In this document: positions 52,434 to 61,077 of the stretch, in pieces | Layout of the letters: every line of letters starts with the position of its first letter | How positions within the stretch are numbered: position 1 is the first letter of the stretch | Source of the DNA: Paenibacillus alkaliterrae | Lineage (GTDB): Bacteria; Bacillota; Bacilli; Paenibacillales; Paenibacillaceae | NCBI RefSeq assembly: GCF_021532375.1 | Contig: NZ_JAKGAP010000027.1 | Span: 31,274 to 95,273, forward strand | Length of the DNA: 64,000 nucleotides | Direction: 5' to 3' | The notes under the pieces: generated by a model | Told to the model about the DNA's origin: nothing | Database searches by the model: none | Seen by the model: the letters and a program-made list of their open reading frames with translations, nothing else | Program-made: the position numbers and the translations under genes

Positions 52434-53525
52434 TTACGTTGTCGTTGTATTTGCCGTTGTTATCGATTTCAGGTTCGCAAGCTCGCGTACCGTCTTCCAT
52501 TCCGCCAAATGTTTTTCCAGGTGGCCGATGAGCGATTCAACGTCTTGGGCAAAGCTTTCCTGCTCGCCGGCCGGGATGGCCCTGGCGGATTGCAGCACCT
52601 CGGGCGGCAAAGCGCTGAAAACGGGAAGCGCGGCAGCCAGCTGCTGCAGCTCAAGCGCGATAGGAGTAGTAGATGCTGCATGGGATGCTCCTGTCGCTTG
52701 CTGGTTCATTTCTTCTTTTGCATGCGGCCCTTCTGCTAACTGCAACTCCCGCTGCTTCGCTTGTTTGTCCGCTTTCGCGGATGGCTTGGGCTCCGCTGCC
52801 GGCTTCGCCCGCTCCGCTTTGTTTTGCTCATGGGTCGACCAGGTTTCGATAAGGCCGCTGCCGGTTTTGAACAGGAGCTTATCCTTGGTGCTGTCCGAAA
52901 TCGTTTTGTCCTTGAACAGCTTGGCGATCTTCTTCACATCGCTGACCGGGAGCTCATCCCTTGCCACGATAAGAGCCAGAGGGTCACGGTGCTCGATGGG
53001 CAAGTCCTTCAGCGGCAGCAGCTGATCCTCGGTCAGCTTGTCCTTCCTGATCTCGGTACCGCTCACGATCAGCTTCTTCACCGCATTGCCGAACTTCAGC
53101 AGCTCGCATTTGTTTTTGATGTAGCTTTCCGGCTTGCCCAGCTTACCGGATAGAAATTTGACGGAGCTTCTGAACTTTGGATCATTCAGCAGCTTATTGA
53201 ACGCCTCGGCTTCCTCGATCGGAGAGAAGCCCTCGCGCGTTAAATTTTCCGCGATTTGCTCCAAGTAAATTTCCATTTCGTCCGTCACCGTCGATACGAT
53301 GCACGGAATGGTAGTTCGGCCAAGCAGCTTGGTCGCTTTATAGCGGCGATTGCCGTAAATGATTTTGTAGCGGCCGTTGCCCGTCGTCCTTACTTTAATC
53401 GGAGAGAGCAGTCCGATTTCCTCAATGCTTTTCATTAATTCTTCCAGCGCTTCTTCGTCGAATTGGTATCTCGGCTGGTCAGTATCCTCGTCAATTAGCT
53501 TCATTTCGATTTCTATAATGTCCAT
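52434..53525 (-). CDS. ParB/RepB/Spo0J-family protein
   Basis: A 363-residue protein with a ParB nuclease-like N-terminal domain: DTDQPRYQFDEEALEELMKS, IGLLSPIKVRTTGNGRYKII and YGNRRYKATKLLGRTTIPCI, where GNRRYxA is the conserved CTP-binding type box. A helix-turn-helix follows (LSGKLGKPESYIKNKCELLK), then a Lys/Ala/Glu-rich linker (~245-285) and a helical C-terminus. It is not next to parA, so it is probably an orphan ParB-like DNA-binding protein rather than the chromosomal ParB. Confidence 0.85.
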   Translation of the reverse strand: MDIIEIEMKLIDEDTDQPRYQFDEEALEELMKSIEEIGLLSPIKVRTTGNGRYKIIYGNRRYKATKLLGRTTIPCIVSTVTDEMEIYLEQIAENLTREGFSPIEEAEAFNKLLNDPKFRSSVKFLSGKLGKPESYIKNKCELLKFGNAVKKLIVSGTEIRKDKLTEDQLLPLKDLPIEHRDPLALIVARDELPVSDVKKIAKLFKDKTISDSTKDKLLFKTGSGLIETWSTHEQNKAERAKPAAEPKPSAKADKQAKQRELQLAEGPHAKEEMNQQATGASHAASTTPIALELQQLAAALPVFSALPPEVLQSARAIPAGEQESFAQDVESLIGHLEKHLAEWKTVRELANLKSITTANTTTT

Positions 53526-53767
53526 ATGAATTCTCCTAACGTTTTGTGAAGCATCGATTAACTCGTTCGGTTAAGCGTCCATTGGGGACTTCTCTATTAT
53601 ATATCATGGGCGAAAATGAGGAAATGATTGGTGCGACGTGCAAAATAAGCTGCATAATTGGCAGATATTGAAACAATAGGGCTCCAAGGCTCGTTATTTG
53701 TTTTAAGGAGATGACTTACGAAGCGGGAGTTTGCCGCCGCCGCTAAGTCTTAAGGGGGAGAGAGCGT

Positions 53768-54457
53768 ATGAAGCGAATGTCGGTAACCGGTGCCTTTCTT
53801 ATTTTGGCGATATGCTTAATCATAACGGGGTGTGCGACTAAGCCTTATGGGCATTACAAGGATGATCAAATGATCGGCCTCGTGGGCAGCTTGAACGAGC
53901 GGGATCAGATCATCGACTTCGATATTTCGGAGTGGACGAAGCGGGATGAGCGGGGACCTGGCATGGATGATTGGGGCGCCAGCTATGAAGCGCGAGTTCT
54001 GCCAAGCACCAAAATTCGAAATGAAGCCGGCGAGCAGCTGCAATGGGCCGATTTGAAGCTCGGGCAGAAGGTTCAAATCAATCCTTCCAAAACAGAAGAG
54101 ATAACGGACACTCCCAATGAGCTGATCCTCATTCCTATGAGCGAAGAGGAGATTTTGGGAAGAATGGGCTTGTTCGCTGGCGGCAAGGGGAGCTATCGCA
54201 CGACGATCGTGTATGAGAAAGGTGTGAAGCAGCCTTACGATGCCGAATATATGGAGAAAGAAGCGCCTGAACTCTTTGAAGGCGGGCTTAGCTTTCTGGA
54301 GTATAATCCGAATTACGTGCTCGACGTGAAGGAAGCGCTCGATATCGACAAACTGCCGATGTTTTTAGTGTTCGATACAGAAAAGCTGGTTTTGAAAACG
54401 AATAAGCTGGAGGAGGTCATTGCGTTCAAAAGCTCGGTTGAGGAGGAAGCGAGATGA
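53768..54457 (+). CDS. Unrecognised lipoprotein
   Basis: A 229-residue protein with a lipoprotein signal (LIITGCATKPYGHYKDD, Cys about 22). A beta-rich domain (VGSLNERDQIIDFDISEWTK, VLPSTKIRNEAGEQLQWADL, LGQKVQINPSK) recalls the small beta-barrel seen in many Bacillus lipoproteins of the DUF3221 type. The second half (MFLVFDTEKLVLKTNKLEEV) is a mixed alpha/beta region. Function unknown. It is the only gene between the ParB-like gene and the repeat at 54460. AAGGGGGAGAG precedes the ATG. Confidence 0.65.
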   Translation: MKRMSVTGAFLILAICLIITGCATKPYGHYKDDQMIGLVGSLNERDQIIDFDISEWTKRDERGPGMDDWGASYEARVLPSTKIRNEAGEQLQWADLKLGQKVQINPSKTEEITDTPNELILIPMSEEEILGRMGLFAGGKGSYRTTIVYEKGVKQPYDAEYMEKEAPELFEGGLSFLEYNPNYVLDVKEALDIDKLPMFLVFDTEKLVLKTNKLEEVIAFKSSVEEEAR

Positions 54458-54459
54458 AT

Positions 54460-54547
54460 GACGAATCTAACTGGAAAAGATCCCGCTAAACTTGCTTCAT
54501 CAGCGAGTAAGTCTGGCCTAACTGGAATTTGTCCCGCTAATGTGGTC
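54460..54547 (+). repeat. 88-bp dispersed intergenic repeat, copy B
   Basis: Matches the minus strand of 32963-33050 over 88 bases with about ten differences. A half-unit in the opposite orientation, AAATTAGCGGGCGTTTTTCC, occurs nearby at about 54630. It begins 3 bases after the lipoprotein gene and fills the first part of a 352-base gap. Nothing coding was seen in the rest of that gap. Confidence 0.75.
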
Positions 54548-54729
54548 CGATTGCCGACTAGAAGCGATTATTCCCGTGAATAACGCCTGGTTTTCCCATT
54601 AATCGTTTTTATAGAGCGTGTCTGAGGCAAATTAGCGGGCGTTTTTCCAGTTCGTGCTGCCGGTGCAGCCGTGAACTCGCGTGATTGATTAGTTCAATTT
54701 ATATAGACTGAAATATATAGTTGAGAAAG

Positions 54730-54776
54730 GCAGCGGCAGTCCAGGACTTAATTTTCAAGTTCTAGGCTGCCGCTGC
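54730..54776. other. GC-rich hairpin
   Basis: GCAGCGGCAG (54730-54739) pairs perfectly with CTGCCGCTGC (54767-54776), with AGGACTT/AAGTTCT extending inside. T-tracts are weak on both strands. It may act as a terminator for the minus-strand gene at 54810 or be a repeat relic. Confidence 0.6.
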
Positions 54777-54809
54777 GTCCTCCTAACCCGACACCTTGTT
54801 AAATTCAAG

Positions 54810-55478
54810 CTAAAGGTTAAGCTTCAATTTTTTATCCAAGTATTTCATGGCTTTATCCGTACATACCTCGCTCAGCTCAGCTTTAACGGCAGCCCTCATG
54901 CTCGCAAGATCATCCGATGGGGCTGCCGTTTTACCTAACGTCACATGCAGCCAGTGATCGGAGCTTTCAAAGCACATGCTGCTCCACCCGCCCTCGAAGT
55001 CGCTTTCCTGGGCGCCGGTAATGACGATGTCCGCAAAATTTTGCAGCTCGACAAGCGCCCGCTCATAGTCCTTTTTCTGCTCCTTGTCAGTCAATCCGGA
55101 AGCCTTACGCAAATTTCGGGAGTCGATATTGCCGGCCTCCGCAATGATATTGTAGATGTTCCGTGCGTGCTGTGACATCAATCCGCTGCTATACCTTTCC
55201 TCGACGCTTTTGCCTTGTGAAAGCAGTGATTTTACTAATGGAAAGAGGTCCACTTGGATGAAGGAGAGTTTTGTGCCAAAAAATTTGCCGTAAGCCGCAA
55301 GCTCATCCTTTACGATTTTGACGCGCCATAGCCATGGATCCAGCTCTGATCCGGTATGCCATTCGTTATCTGCGGCAACAGCCGTTAGCGAAGGGTGCTC
55401 GGGAATCAAGTCGGAGAATGGGAAAATCTTATAGTGCCTAACTAATTGTACGAATTCTTGATAGGTTGAGGTCTTCAT
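54810..55478 (-). CDS. AlkZ-related protein
   Basis: A 222-residue single-domain protein. Pattern landmarks are FPFSDLIPEHPSLTAVAADN, EWHTGSELDPWLWRVKIVKD, AAYGKFFGTKLSFIQVDLFP and LRKASGLTDKEQKKDYERAL. These match the family named AlkZ-related, which resembles the winged-helix DNA glycosylase AlkZ/YcaQ. Whether it acts on DNA is not shown. It is transcribed alone on the minus strand; CTGGGAG lies 6 bases before the ATG. Confidence 0.7.
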   Translation of the reverse strand: MKTSTYQEFVQLVRHYKIFPFSDLIPEHPSLTAVAADNEWHTGSELDPWLWRVKIVKDELAAYGKFFGTKLSFIQVDLFPLVKSLLSQGKSVEERYSSGLMSQHARNIYNIIAEAGNIDSRNLRKASGLTDKEQKKDYERALVELQNFADIVITGAQESDFEGGWSSMCFESSDHWLHVTLGKTAAPSDDLASMRAAVKAELSEVCTDKAMKYLDKKLKLNL

Positions 55479-55562
55479 GCGTTCACTCCCAGTAATAGGT
55501 TAATAATCTATTCTAGTACTATCCATATTTATCCTGCAACAGACAAACGTAAAGAAAGCAGG

Positions 55563-55868
55563 TTGCTGTTTGCATATAAAAAGACATTTGGATATGGGTT
55601 CTATATGCATGATTTGGCGATGGCAGCTTTAAATGCTCCGGCCCTGTCCAGGAAATTTGTGCTCGAAGGGTATTTTGGCGATAGTAATGTACCGGAGCAA
55701 GTCACCGCCGTTCTGGAAGGCTTCGTGCTTATGGCGGTTTTGGGGTACTACGCGTTTCAAATGGAGAACGAGAAAATACACCCATGGATTCGCGAACGAA
55801 TACCCTTGCTTTGTGAAAATCGATGCCGGCCGCTTCTGAACGGTGAGCCCATTTTCTCTGCTTTTTAA
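55563..55868 (+). pseudogene. Phosphotransferase (APH-like) C-terminal remnant
   Basis: The frame reads FGYGFYMHDLAMAALNAPAL and FVLEGYFGDSNVPEQVTAVL, which resembles the C-terminal lobe of aminoglycoside-phosphotransferase-like kinases (DxxxxGxxxYDLA... then LxGY). The kinase catalytic motifs HGDxxxxN and DFD lie upstream in intact members and are missing here; the 5' boundary abuts a promoter-less gap. Probably a broken gene; the TTG at 55563 has a ribosome-like GCAGG but no real start is evident. Confidence 0.5.
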
Positions 55869-56008
55869 TATTGAAAATCTACCGTGGCAAACATTTACAG
55901 CAGAACGTATGTGCGGTAAAATAATGAAGTGCAGGGTGGTGTTTCCTCTGCCGTCAGGAATGCAGCTAGGAATAAGAAAGTTAGCTATAGATAAGGGAGA
56001 GCTCAACA

Positions 56009-56656
56009 ATGCCGCTGCCCATGGTACATATAAGCATTGCCGAAAAAATATTCAGACATAAAGGTATGGAAATAAACGCTGATTTTTTATTAGGAAGCAT
56101 TGCTCCTGATGCGATTCATATGAGGGAACATACGACGAGAGAGGATAAACGGAGAACCCATTTTGGCATGAACGAAGAATCAAACGTCGAAGATTTGTTT
56201 CAAATCAAGCTGCGGCTATTTTTCGATTCTTATCATACAGACAAGCAGCAGTATTGGTTCGCAAAAGGCTATATAGCGCATGTATTGACTGATTTGATAT
56301 GGCTGCATACGGTATATCGCGACTTTAGAACAAGCATAGCGGACAATCCAATGGCTGATGAACGCTCCGTGTACTATGCAGAGACGGATCAAGTCGATTT
56401 TAATTTATTTCAAAATGAGCCTTGGAGACCTGAGATGTGGGACATTCTATCCAATGCCGTTTCTGTCGGCGTTCCGGGCATGCTGTCAGCAGAAGAGGTT
56501 GAGAAGTGGAAGGCAAGAACGCTGCTGTGGTTCACGGATAGCTCCAAGGAGCCAGGTGTTAAACCAGAGTATATTACAGAGGAAAAAGTCCAGCTTTTCA
56601 TTAGAGATACCTCGAATCAATTGGTAAGCCTGTTCGAACGAAATGGGTATTTATAA
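56009..56656 (+). CDS. Zinc-dependent phospholipase C-like hydrolase family protein
   Basis: A 215-residue protein. The N-terminus MPLPMVHISIAEKI with FLLGSIAPDAIHMREHTTRE, and AKGYIAHVLTDLIWLHTVYR further on, has the His/Asp pattern of bacterial zinc-dependent phospholipase C/S1-P1 nuclease-like hydrolases of the type common in Bacillales. No signal peptide, so it acts in the cytoplasm; the substrate is unknown. GGGAGAG precedes the ATG. It is followed by two genes with no gaps, an operon of three. Confidence 0.75.
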   Translation: MPLPMVHISIAEKIFRHKGMEINADFLLGSIAPDAIHMREHTTREDKRRTHFGMNEESNVEDLFQIKLRLFFDSYHTDKQQYWFAKGYIAHVLTDLIWLHTVYRDFRTSIADNPMADERSVYYAETDQVDFNLFQNEPWRPEMWDILSNAVSVGVPGMLSAEEVEKWKARTLLWFTDSSKEPGVKPEYITEEKVQLFIRDTSNQLVSLFERNGYL

Positions 56657-56688
56657 TTATGTTTATAAGTAAAGGGGGCTATGACATC

Positions 56689-57102
56689 ATGGAACATAAG
56701 CTATTTACGCTGGACGAAGCGAACGCGCTGCTGCCGCAGCTGAAGGAGGATTTGCGGAAGCTCCAGCAAGTAACAGAGCAGTTCGAGGGTCAATTATTGG
56801 AGTATCAGAAGACGAAAATGATTCACAAGCAAGCGTTTACGCAAACGAACGGCAAGCATGATCCTTTTTTTGAGATGGAAAGCAAGCTGGAGTTTATGAA
56901 GATGGAAACGGATCTTTTAATCGAAAATTTTAAGCGGAAGGGCGTCCTACTGAAAATGATCCAACCCGGCTTGATTGATTTTCCCGCGATGCTGGATGGC
57001 GAGGAGATACTCATCTGCTGGAAGGAAGGGGAGGAGAGCGCTGCCCATTATCATGGCTGGCATGAAGGATTTATCGGACGTAAACCCTTTCCCAATACAT
57101 AA
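56689..57102 (+). CDS. DUF2203-family protein
   Basis: A 137-residue protein beginning KLFTLDEANALLPQLKEDLR, the DUF2203 signature, with a central coiled coil and ending GLIDFPAMLDGEEILICWKE, HYHGWHEGFIGRKPF (with conserved GEE, WK and H/G residues of the family). ATG 56689 is chosen because AAAGGGGGC lies 9 bases upstream; an earlier in-frame ATG at 56659 has no ribosome site. Function unknown. Confidence 0.85.
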   Translation: MEHKLFTLDEANALLPQLKEDLRKLQQVTEQFEGQLLEYQKTKMIHKQAFTQTNGKHDPFFEMESKLEFMKMETDLLIENFKRKGVLLKMIQPGLIDFPAMLDGEEILICWKEGEESAAHYHGWHEGFIGRKPFPNT

Positions 57103-57104
57103 AG

Positions 57105-58049
57105 ATGAGTATTAGCTTTGATTTCTGGCCGATTAGCTGGGAGCGGGCAGAACGCATGGCCTCCTTTGAAGAAGTGCAAACGACCATTATTGCCGATTGC
57201 CGCTTACTATATGTTCGCTCGGACGAGGATCACGCTCGCTTCATGAAGCTGCGCGAGAAGATTGCCGTCATGCAGGAGCCGGAGCAAGGGCTTCAGCTAG
57301 CGAATAAGGCAGAGTCGTTGCTGCGCGATGCTTATGTTCATTTGTACAAAATGACCCGAGCCGATGAGAATGTAAACATAAGCTTTTATCGAACGGAGGC
57401 TTATGGCGTGTTAACGCTGATTATGAAATGTTTAGCATTGGTAAACCAAACCTATTTGACAGCAGGATGGGGAAAAAATAAGGATCAAATGCTGCAGCTG
57501 CCATTAAAACCAGCCCATTATGAAGAGCTGTACGAGAAGATCATACAATCACTGCTTCCTGCAGAAATTATTTCGGCCTGCGAGCAGTTGACAGCAGAAA
57601 CGCTGGTATTGATCAAGCTCAAGAAGGAGTCGTACGCCTGCGCATCTTCGTATCCCGATCGGATGAAAGGATTTTACGAGGAGACGAAAGGGACGTTAGA
57701 CAAAATCATTACGGCTTGCGAAAAGCGGGACTATAATACGGCTTTCTTCTCTGCTATCGGGATTCAGGATGAAATCGCGCATTTTCTTTATTATACGGAG
57801 AAGGGGCATTTCCCTTGCAGAATCGAGTCCAATACCGACTATCAGGACGTATATAGAAGAATAGGTCTTCCCGATCTCGCCAGTCTTCTTGACCCGCAAA
57901 ACCTTGCACCGCTTCAAACGGCTGTCGAACGACTCGACATTTTATTGGAGAGCCATCTCCGCGCTCAAGGAGTGAAGATGAATAGATTTCAATCCTTAGA
58001 CGAATTTGCGGAGTTTCTGCTTACGCGTAACCAAACCATTTCTTCTTAA
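57105..58049 (+). CDS. Unrecognised cytoplasmic protein
   Basis: A 314-residue mainly helical protein starting 2 bases after the DUF2203 gene, so translationally coupled. It reads FDFWPISWERAERMASFEEV, CRLLYVRSDEDHARFMKLRE and NISFYRTEAYGVLTLIMKCL. The alternation of helices and the early LLYxRSDEDxxRF segment recall accessory domains of nucleotidyltransferase-like proteins, but the catalytic GS..D.D is absent. I do not recognise the family. Context with a phospholipase-like hydrolase and DUF2203 gives no function. Confidence 0.7.
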   Translation: MSISFDFWPISWERAERMASFEEVQTTIIADCRLLYVRSDEDHARFMKLREKIAVMQEPEQGLQLANKAESLLRDAYVHLYKMTRADENVNISFYRTEAYGVLTLIMKCLALVNQTYLTAGWGKNKDQMLQLPLKPAHYEELYEKIIQSLLPAEIISACEQLTAETLVLIKLKKESYACASSYPDRMKGFYEETKGTLDKIITACEKRDYNTAFFSAIGIQDEIAHFLYYTEKGHFPCRIESNTDYQDVYRRIGLPDLASLLDPQNLAPLQTAVERLDILLESHLRAQGVKMNRFQSLDEFAEFLLTRNQTISS

Positions 58050-58118
58050 TGTATAGTTTGACTTTATCAACTGTATGAAATATGATTACAGTATCCTTCA
58101 AGAGAGGGAGTTGTAATT

Positions 58119-58562
58119 ATGAATAGTGAATTTACGGTAGCGGTTCACAGCTTGGTCTTGTTAGCGTATTTGCCCGATCATATGGCCAGCAGCGAGACGA
58201 TAGCCCGCAATGTGGCGACGAATCCGACGCGGATTCGGAAGATTATGAGCACTTTGAAGAAGCATGGTTATGTCAAGACGAAAGAAGGCATTGGCGGCGG
58301 CTATATTTTGAACTGCGAGACGCATGAGGTTTCGCTGGCTCAGATTTATCGCACGCTTTCCGGCGGCACATTGAAGCCGCATTGGTGCTCGGGAAATCCG
58401 GAGGAAGCCTGTCTCGTCTCTGCGAACATTCAGGGTGTAATGGATCATTTCTTCCACGAGGCGGAGCTTCATTATGAAGCTTACTTAGAGCAAAATACGC
58501 TGCAAACCGTGTTGGAGAGAATTAGACTGTGCCAACAGAAGCATAAAGCGGAGCAGGTGTAA
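58119..58562 (+). CDS. Rrf2-family transcriptional regulator
   Basis: A 147-residue Rrf2 protein of the YwnA-like type. The helix-turn-helix is SSETIARNVATNPTRIRKIM and the wing VKTKEGIGGGYILN; the C-terminal part has two Cys (WCSGNPEEAC), fewer than the three of iron-sulfur IscR types, so redox sensing through thiols is more likely than cluster binding. GAGGGAG lies ~6 bases before the ATG. It precedes the LLM monooxygenase gene by 190 bases in the same direction and may control it. Confidence 0.88.
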   Translation: MNSEFTVAVHSLVLLAYLPDHMASSETIARNVATNPTRIRKIMSTLKKHGYVKTKEGIGGGYILNCETHEVSLAQIYRTLSGGTLKPHWCSGNPEEACLVSANIQGVMDHFFHEAELHYEAYLEQNTLQTVLERIRLCQQKHKAEQV

Positions 58563-58755
58563 CATCGTATAAGATAGATACGGCGTTTGAGCGGATGTAA
58601 CTGTGTCGCAGGGTATCCCGTCGAGGAAGCCGCGGGTCAGTAAGCCGGACGCATTTATCTTTTACCGATTAATATGTATCAAATATTCATACAGTTTATG
58701 AAGTGATCACACGAAGCACGCGAAAAAATCAATTATATAGAAAAAGGTGAGCATA

Positions 58756-59772
58756 ATGTCAGCAAGCGTATCCCAAAATCGAGCATTCGACATCCCGTTT
58801 TCCGTCCTGGATGTCTCTCCGATCGTCGAAGGGGGCTCCGTCACCGAATCGCTCGGCAACACGCTAGATCTAGCCCGGCATGCCGAAAAATGGGGCTACA
58901 ACCGCTATTGGCTGGCGGAGCATCATAATGCTCCCAGCATTGCGAGCTCCGCTACTTCGATCGTTATTGCTCATGTTGCCGCAGGAACCTCGACGATTCG
59001 AGTCGGTTCCGGCGGCATTATGCTGCCGAATCACGCGCCGCTTGTTATAGCGGAGCAGTTCGGCACGCTGGAATCGCTGTTTCCCGGCCGAATCGATCTA
59101 GGACTCGGCCGCGCGCCGGGCACGGACGGCCTTACTGCGGCTGCGTTAAGAGGTAACCGCAAAAGCAACGGGCATGATTTCCCGGAGCAGCTTGCAGAGC
59201 TTCGGGCGTTTCTTGATCCATCCGGCGCGGAAGTCGGCATGGCTGTTCGCGCGATCCCCGGTGAAGGGCTGAATATTCCGATCTGGCTTCTAGGGTCCAG
59301 CGATTTTAGCGCCATGCTGGCTGCGCAGCTGGGTTTGCCGTTTGCTTTTGCCGGACATTTCTCGCCGAACTTTACCGTTCCTGCCATGAATCTGTACCGC
59401 AGCAACTTTAAGCCGTCCGCCGTGCTGGATAAGCCTTATGGAATGGTGGCGGTCAATGTGGTCGCCGCGGATACGGATGAGGAAGCGGCGTATTTAGCGA
59501 CGTCGATGCAGCAGCTGTTCCTCTCGTTCATTCGCAACACAAGAGGTCCGCTGCCCGCGCCGGTTCTCGATATGGATAAGGTATGGAGCGTGCAGGAAAA
59601 GGCGGCATTGCAGCAGCAGCTAGGCTCTTCCATAATCGGAGGACCGGAAACGGTCCGCAATAAGCTGCAGCAATATATCGAAGCGACGCAGGCGGATGAA
59701 ATTATGGCGGCTGCCCATATTTTTGATCACCGGGCACGATTGCGTTCTTATGAAATTGTTGCCGGACTTTAA
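58756..59772 (+). CDS. LLM-class flavin-dependent oxidoreductase
   Basis: A 338-residue luciferase-like TIM barrel. Landmarks are [40 protein letters not shown] (AEHH is the usual flavin-site His motif) and [23 protein letters not shown] 58756 is chosen since AAAGGTG lies 6 bases upstream. These enzymes use FMNH2 supplied by a partner reductase to oxidise small substrates; this subgroup (MsnO8-like) is of unknown substrate. Confidence 0.92.
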   Translation: MSASVSQNRAFDIPFSVLDVSPIVEGGSVTESLGNTLDLARHAEKWGYNRYWLAEHHNAPSIASSATSIVIAHVAAGTSTIRVGSGGIMLPNHAPLVIAEQFGTLESLFPGRIDLGLGRAPGTDGLTAAALRGNRKSNGHDFPEQLAELRAFLDPSGAEVGMAVRAIPGEGLNIPIWLLGSSDFSAMLAAQLGLPFAFAGHFSPNFTVPAMNLYRSNFKPSAVLDKPYGMVAVNVVAADTDEEAAYLATSMQQLFLSFIRNTRGPLPAPVLDMDKVWSVQEKAALQQQLGSSIIGGPETVRNKLQQYIEATQADEIMAAAHIFDHRARLRSYEIVAGL

Positions 59773-59784
59773 ACAAGCGAATCC

Positions 59785-59815
59785 GAGCGCCCCGTCCGAG
59801 GCGCTCTTCCTTATT
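59785..59815 (+). terminator. Terminator after the LLM oxidoreductase gene
   Basis: GAGCGCC (59785-59791) pairs perfectly with GGCGCTC (59800-59806), followed by TTCCTTATT. It separates convergent genes. Confidence 0.65.
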
Positions 59816-60452
59816 CCACAGGAGGCCTTAATCCTCTTTTGAGCTGGCGTATGGAAAAGCCGAAATCCATTTGTAAATGCGGATAATCGGGGAAGTTATT
59901 CCAATCTCCGCCCCAAGTGAAGCCTAGCTGTTTTGCAACGGCAACAACCTCCATCCAGTCCGCCTGCCCGTTCTCGTTTCCATCGTATTTCATGTCCCAC
60001 ACAACCTCGCCTTTTTTCGTTCTCAAGGCAAAATCGATCGCAAGGCCATAATTATGGTACGAGTCGCCGCCCTGCACTTGAGTGACAACAGACCCTTCCG
60101 AAGTACGTCCTCTCGCATATATTTCGTCCTGCTCTTCGTTCGAGCGGAAGCCGTCGGTTATTAGAATGGAGATGCCTAGTTTGCCGGTTTCGGCTATTAA
60201 TTCGTTTTGTTTGGCGAATACGATGGGATGAAGCTCTGTAATCGGCGGATTGGCAGCGTCTGGAGGGAAGATGTCGCGACCGGGAAAGAACTGCTCGACC
60301 TCCCATATTCCTTTCCATAATAAAGCCGCGGTAATCGCCAAAATGATGAACAAAAGCAATCTATTGCGCTTTCTTCTATTTCTCGGTACAAGATGAGTTT
60401 GTGCGGGAGTAGCGGGAAGCGGATGCCGGGATAATGGATTTTGTTCAATCAT
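59811..60452 (-). CDS. M15-family D-Ala-D-Ala carboxypeptidase/endopeptidase (CwlK/VanY-like)
   Basis: A 213-residue membrane-anchored peptidase. A basic N-terminus and single helix (LLLFIILAITAALLWKG, ~34-50) place the C-terminal domain outside. The peptidase domain has ITDGFRSNEEQDEIYARGRT, the metal-binding SYHNYGLAIDFAL (HxxxxxxD) and the second metal His in DYPHLQMDFG. It would cut peptidoglycan peptides, as CwlK (L-Ala-D-Glu) or VanY-type enzymes do. It is a single-gene unit. Confidence 0.9.
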   Translation of the reverse strand: MIEQNPLSRHPLPATPAQTHLVPRNRRKRNRLLLFIILAITAALLWKGIWEVEQFFPGRDIFPPDAANPPITELHPIVFAKQNELIAETGKLGISILITDGFRSNEEQDEIYARGRTSEGSVVTQVQGGDSYHNYGLAIDFALRTKKGEVVWDMKYDGNENGQADWMEVVAVAKQLGFTWGGDWNNFPDYPHLQMDFGFSIRQLKRGLRPPVE

Positions 60453-60601
60453 GCATGATCTCCTTACGGTTTATATCCGCTTATCTTATCATAATGCGTC
60501 GATGGTTACCCTAGTCCATGGTAGGGGATTTCATTTGGACATTTGACATATCATAAGTTCATAACTAAACTGATAAAGATATCGAAGGTTGAGGTGATAA
60601 T

Positions 60602-61045
60602 ATGACACAGAATCATACGGATTCCTTCCTGGCGAGGCGCGACGGGCGATTAGGCTTAATGATATGGTACCGCTTATCGCGCGTATATAACCAAAGCGTG
60701 AAGGAAACCCATCAGCATTTGAAAAGGTGGAATCTGTCAGCCGCGCAGTTCGACATGCTGGCCCAAGTAGGCGCCCATGATCGTTTGACGCAGAAGCAGC
60801 TGGCCGATAAGCTGTTCGTCACGAAAGGCAATATCACACAACTGCTTAGCAGGCTCGAGGAGCTTGGTCTGGTACAGCGGGAGCAGCAATGGAAGACGAA
60901 ATATGTATCGCTCACACCAAAGGGCAAAGAGCTGTTCGACGAGGTCGTTCCCGTGCAGGAGCAGTTTCAAGCGTCGCAGTATGACGGACTGGATCGGGAT
61001 GAGAAAAGGCAGCTGCTCGACTTGCTAAAGAAAATACAGAGCTAA
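60602..61045 (+). CDS. MarR-family transcriptional regulator (MhqR-like)
   Basis: A 147-residue MarR protein. The recognition helix region is TQKQLADKLFVTKGNITQLL and the wing VQREQQWKTKYVSLTPKGKE. It lies 32 bases upstream of a ring-cleaving dioxygenase gene and is co-transcribed with it. In B. subtilis, MhqR controls dioxygenases of this type (mhqA, mhqE, mhqO) in response to quinones and diamide; the same role is inferred here. Confidence 0.85.
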   Translation: MTQNHTDSFLARRDGRLGLMIWYRLSRVYNQSVKETHQHLKRWNLSAAQFDMLAQVGAHDRLTQKQLADKLFVTKGNITQLLSRLEELGLVQREQQWKTKYVSLTPKGKELFDEVVPVQEQFQASQYDGLDRDEKRQLLDLLKKIQS

Positions 61046-61077
61046 GGATTCAAAAAACAGTATTGGAGGTTATTCCT

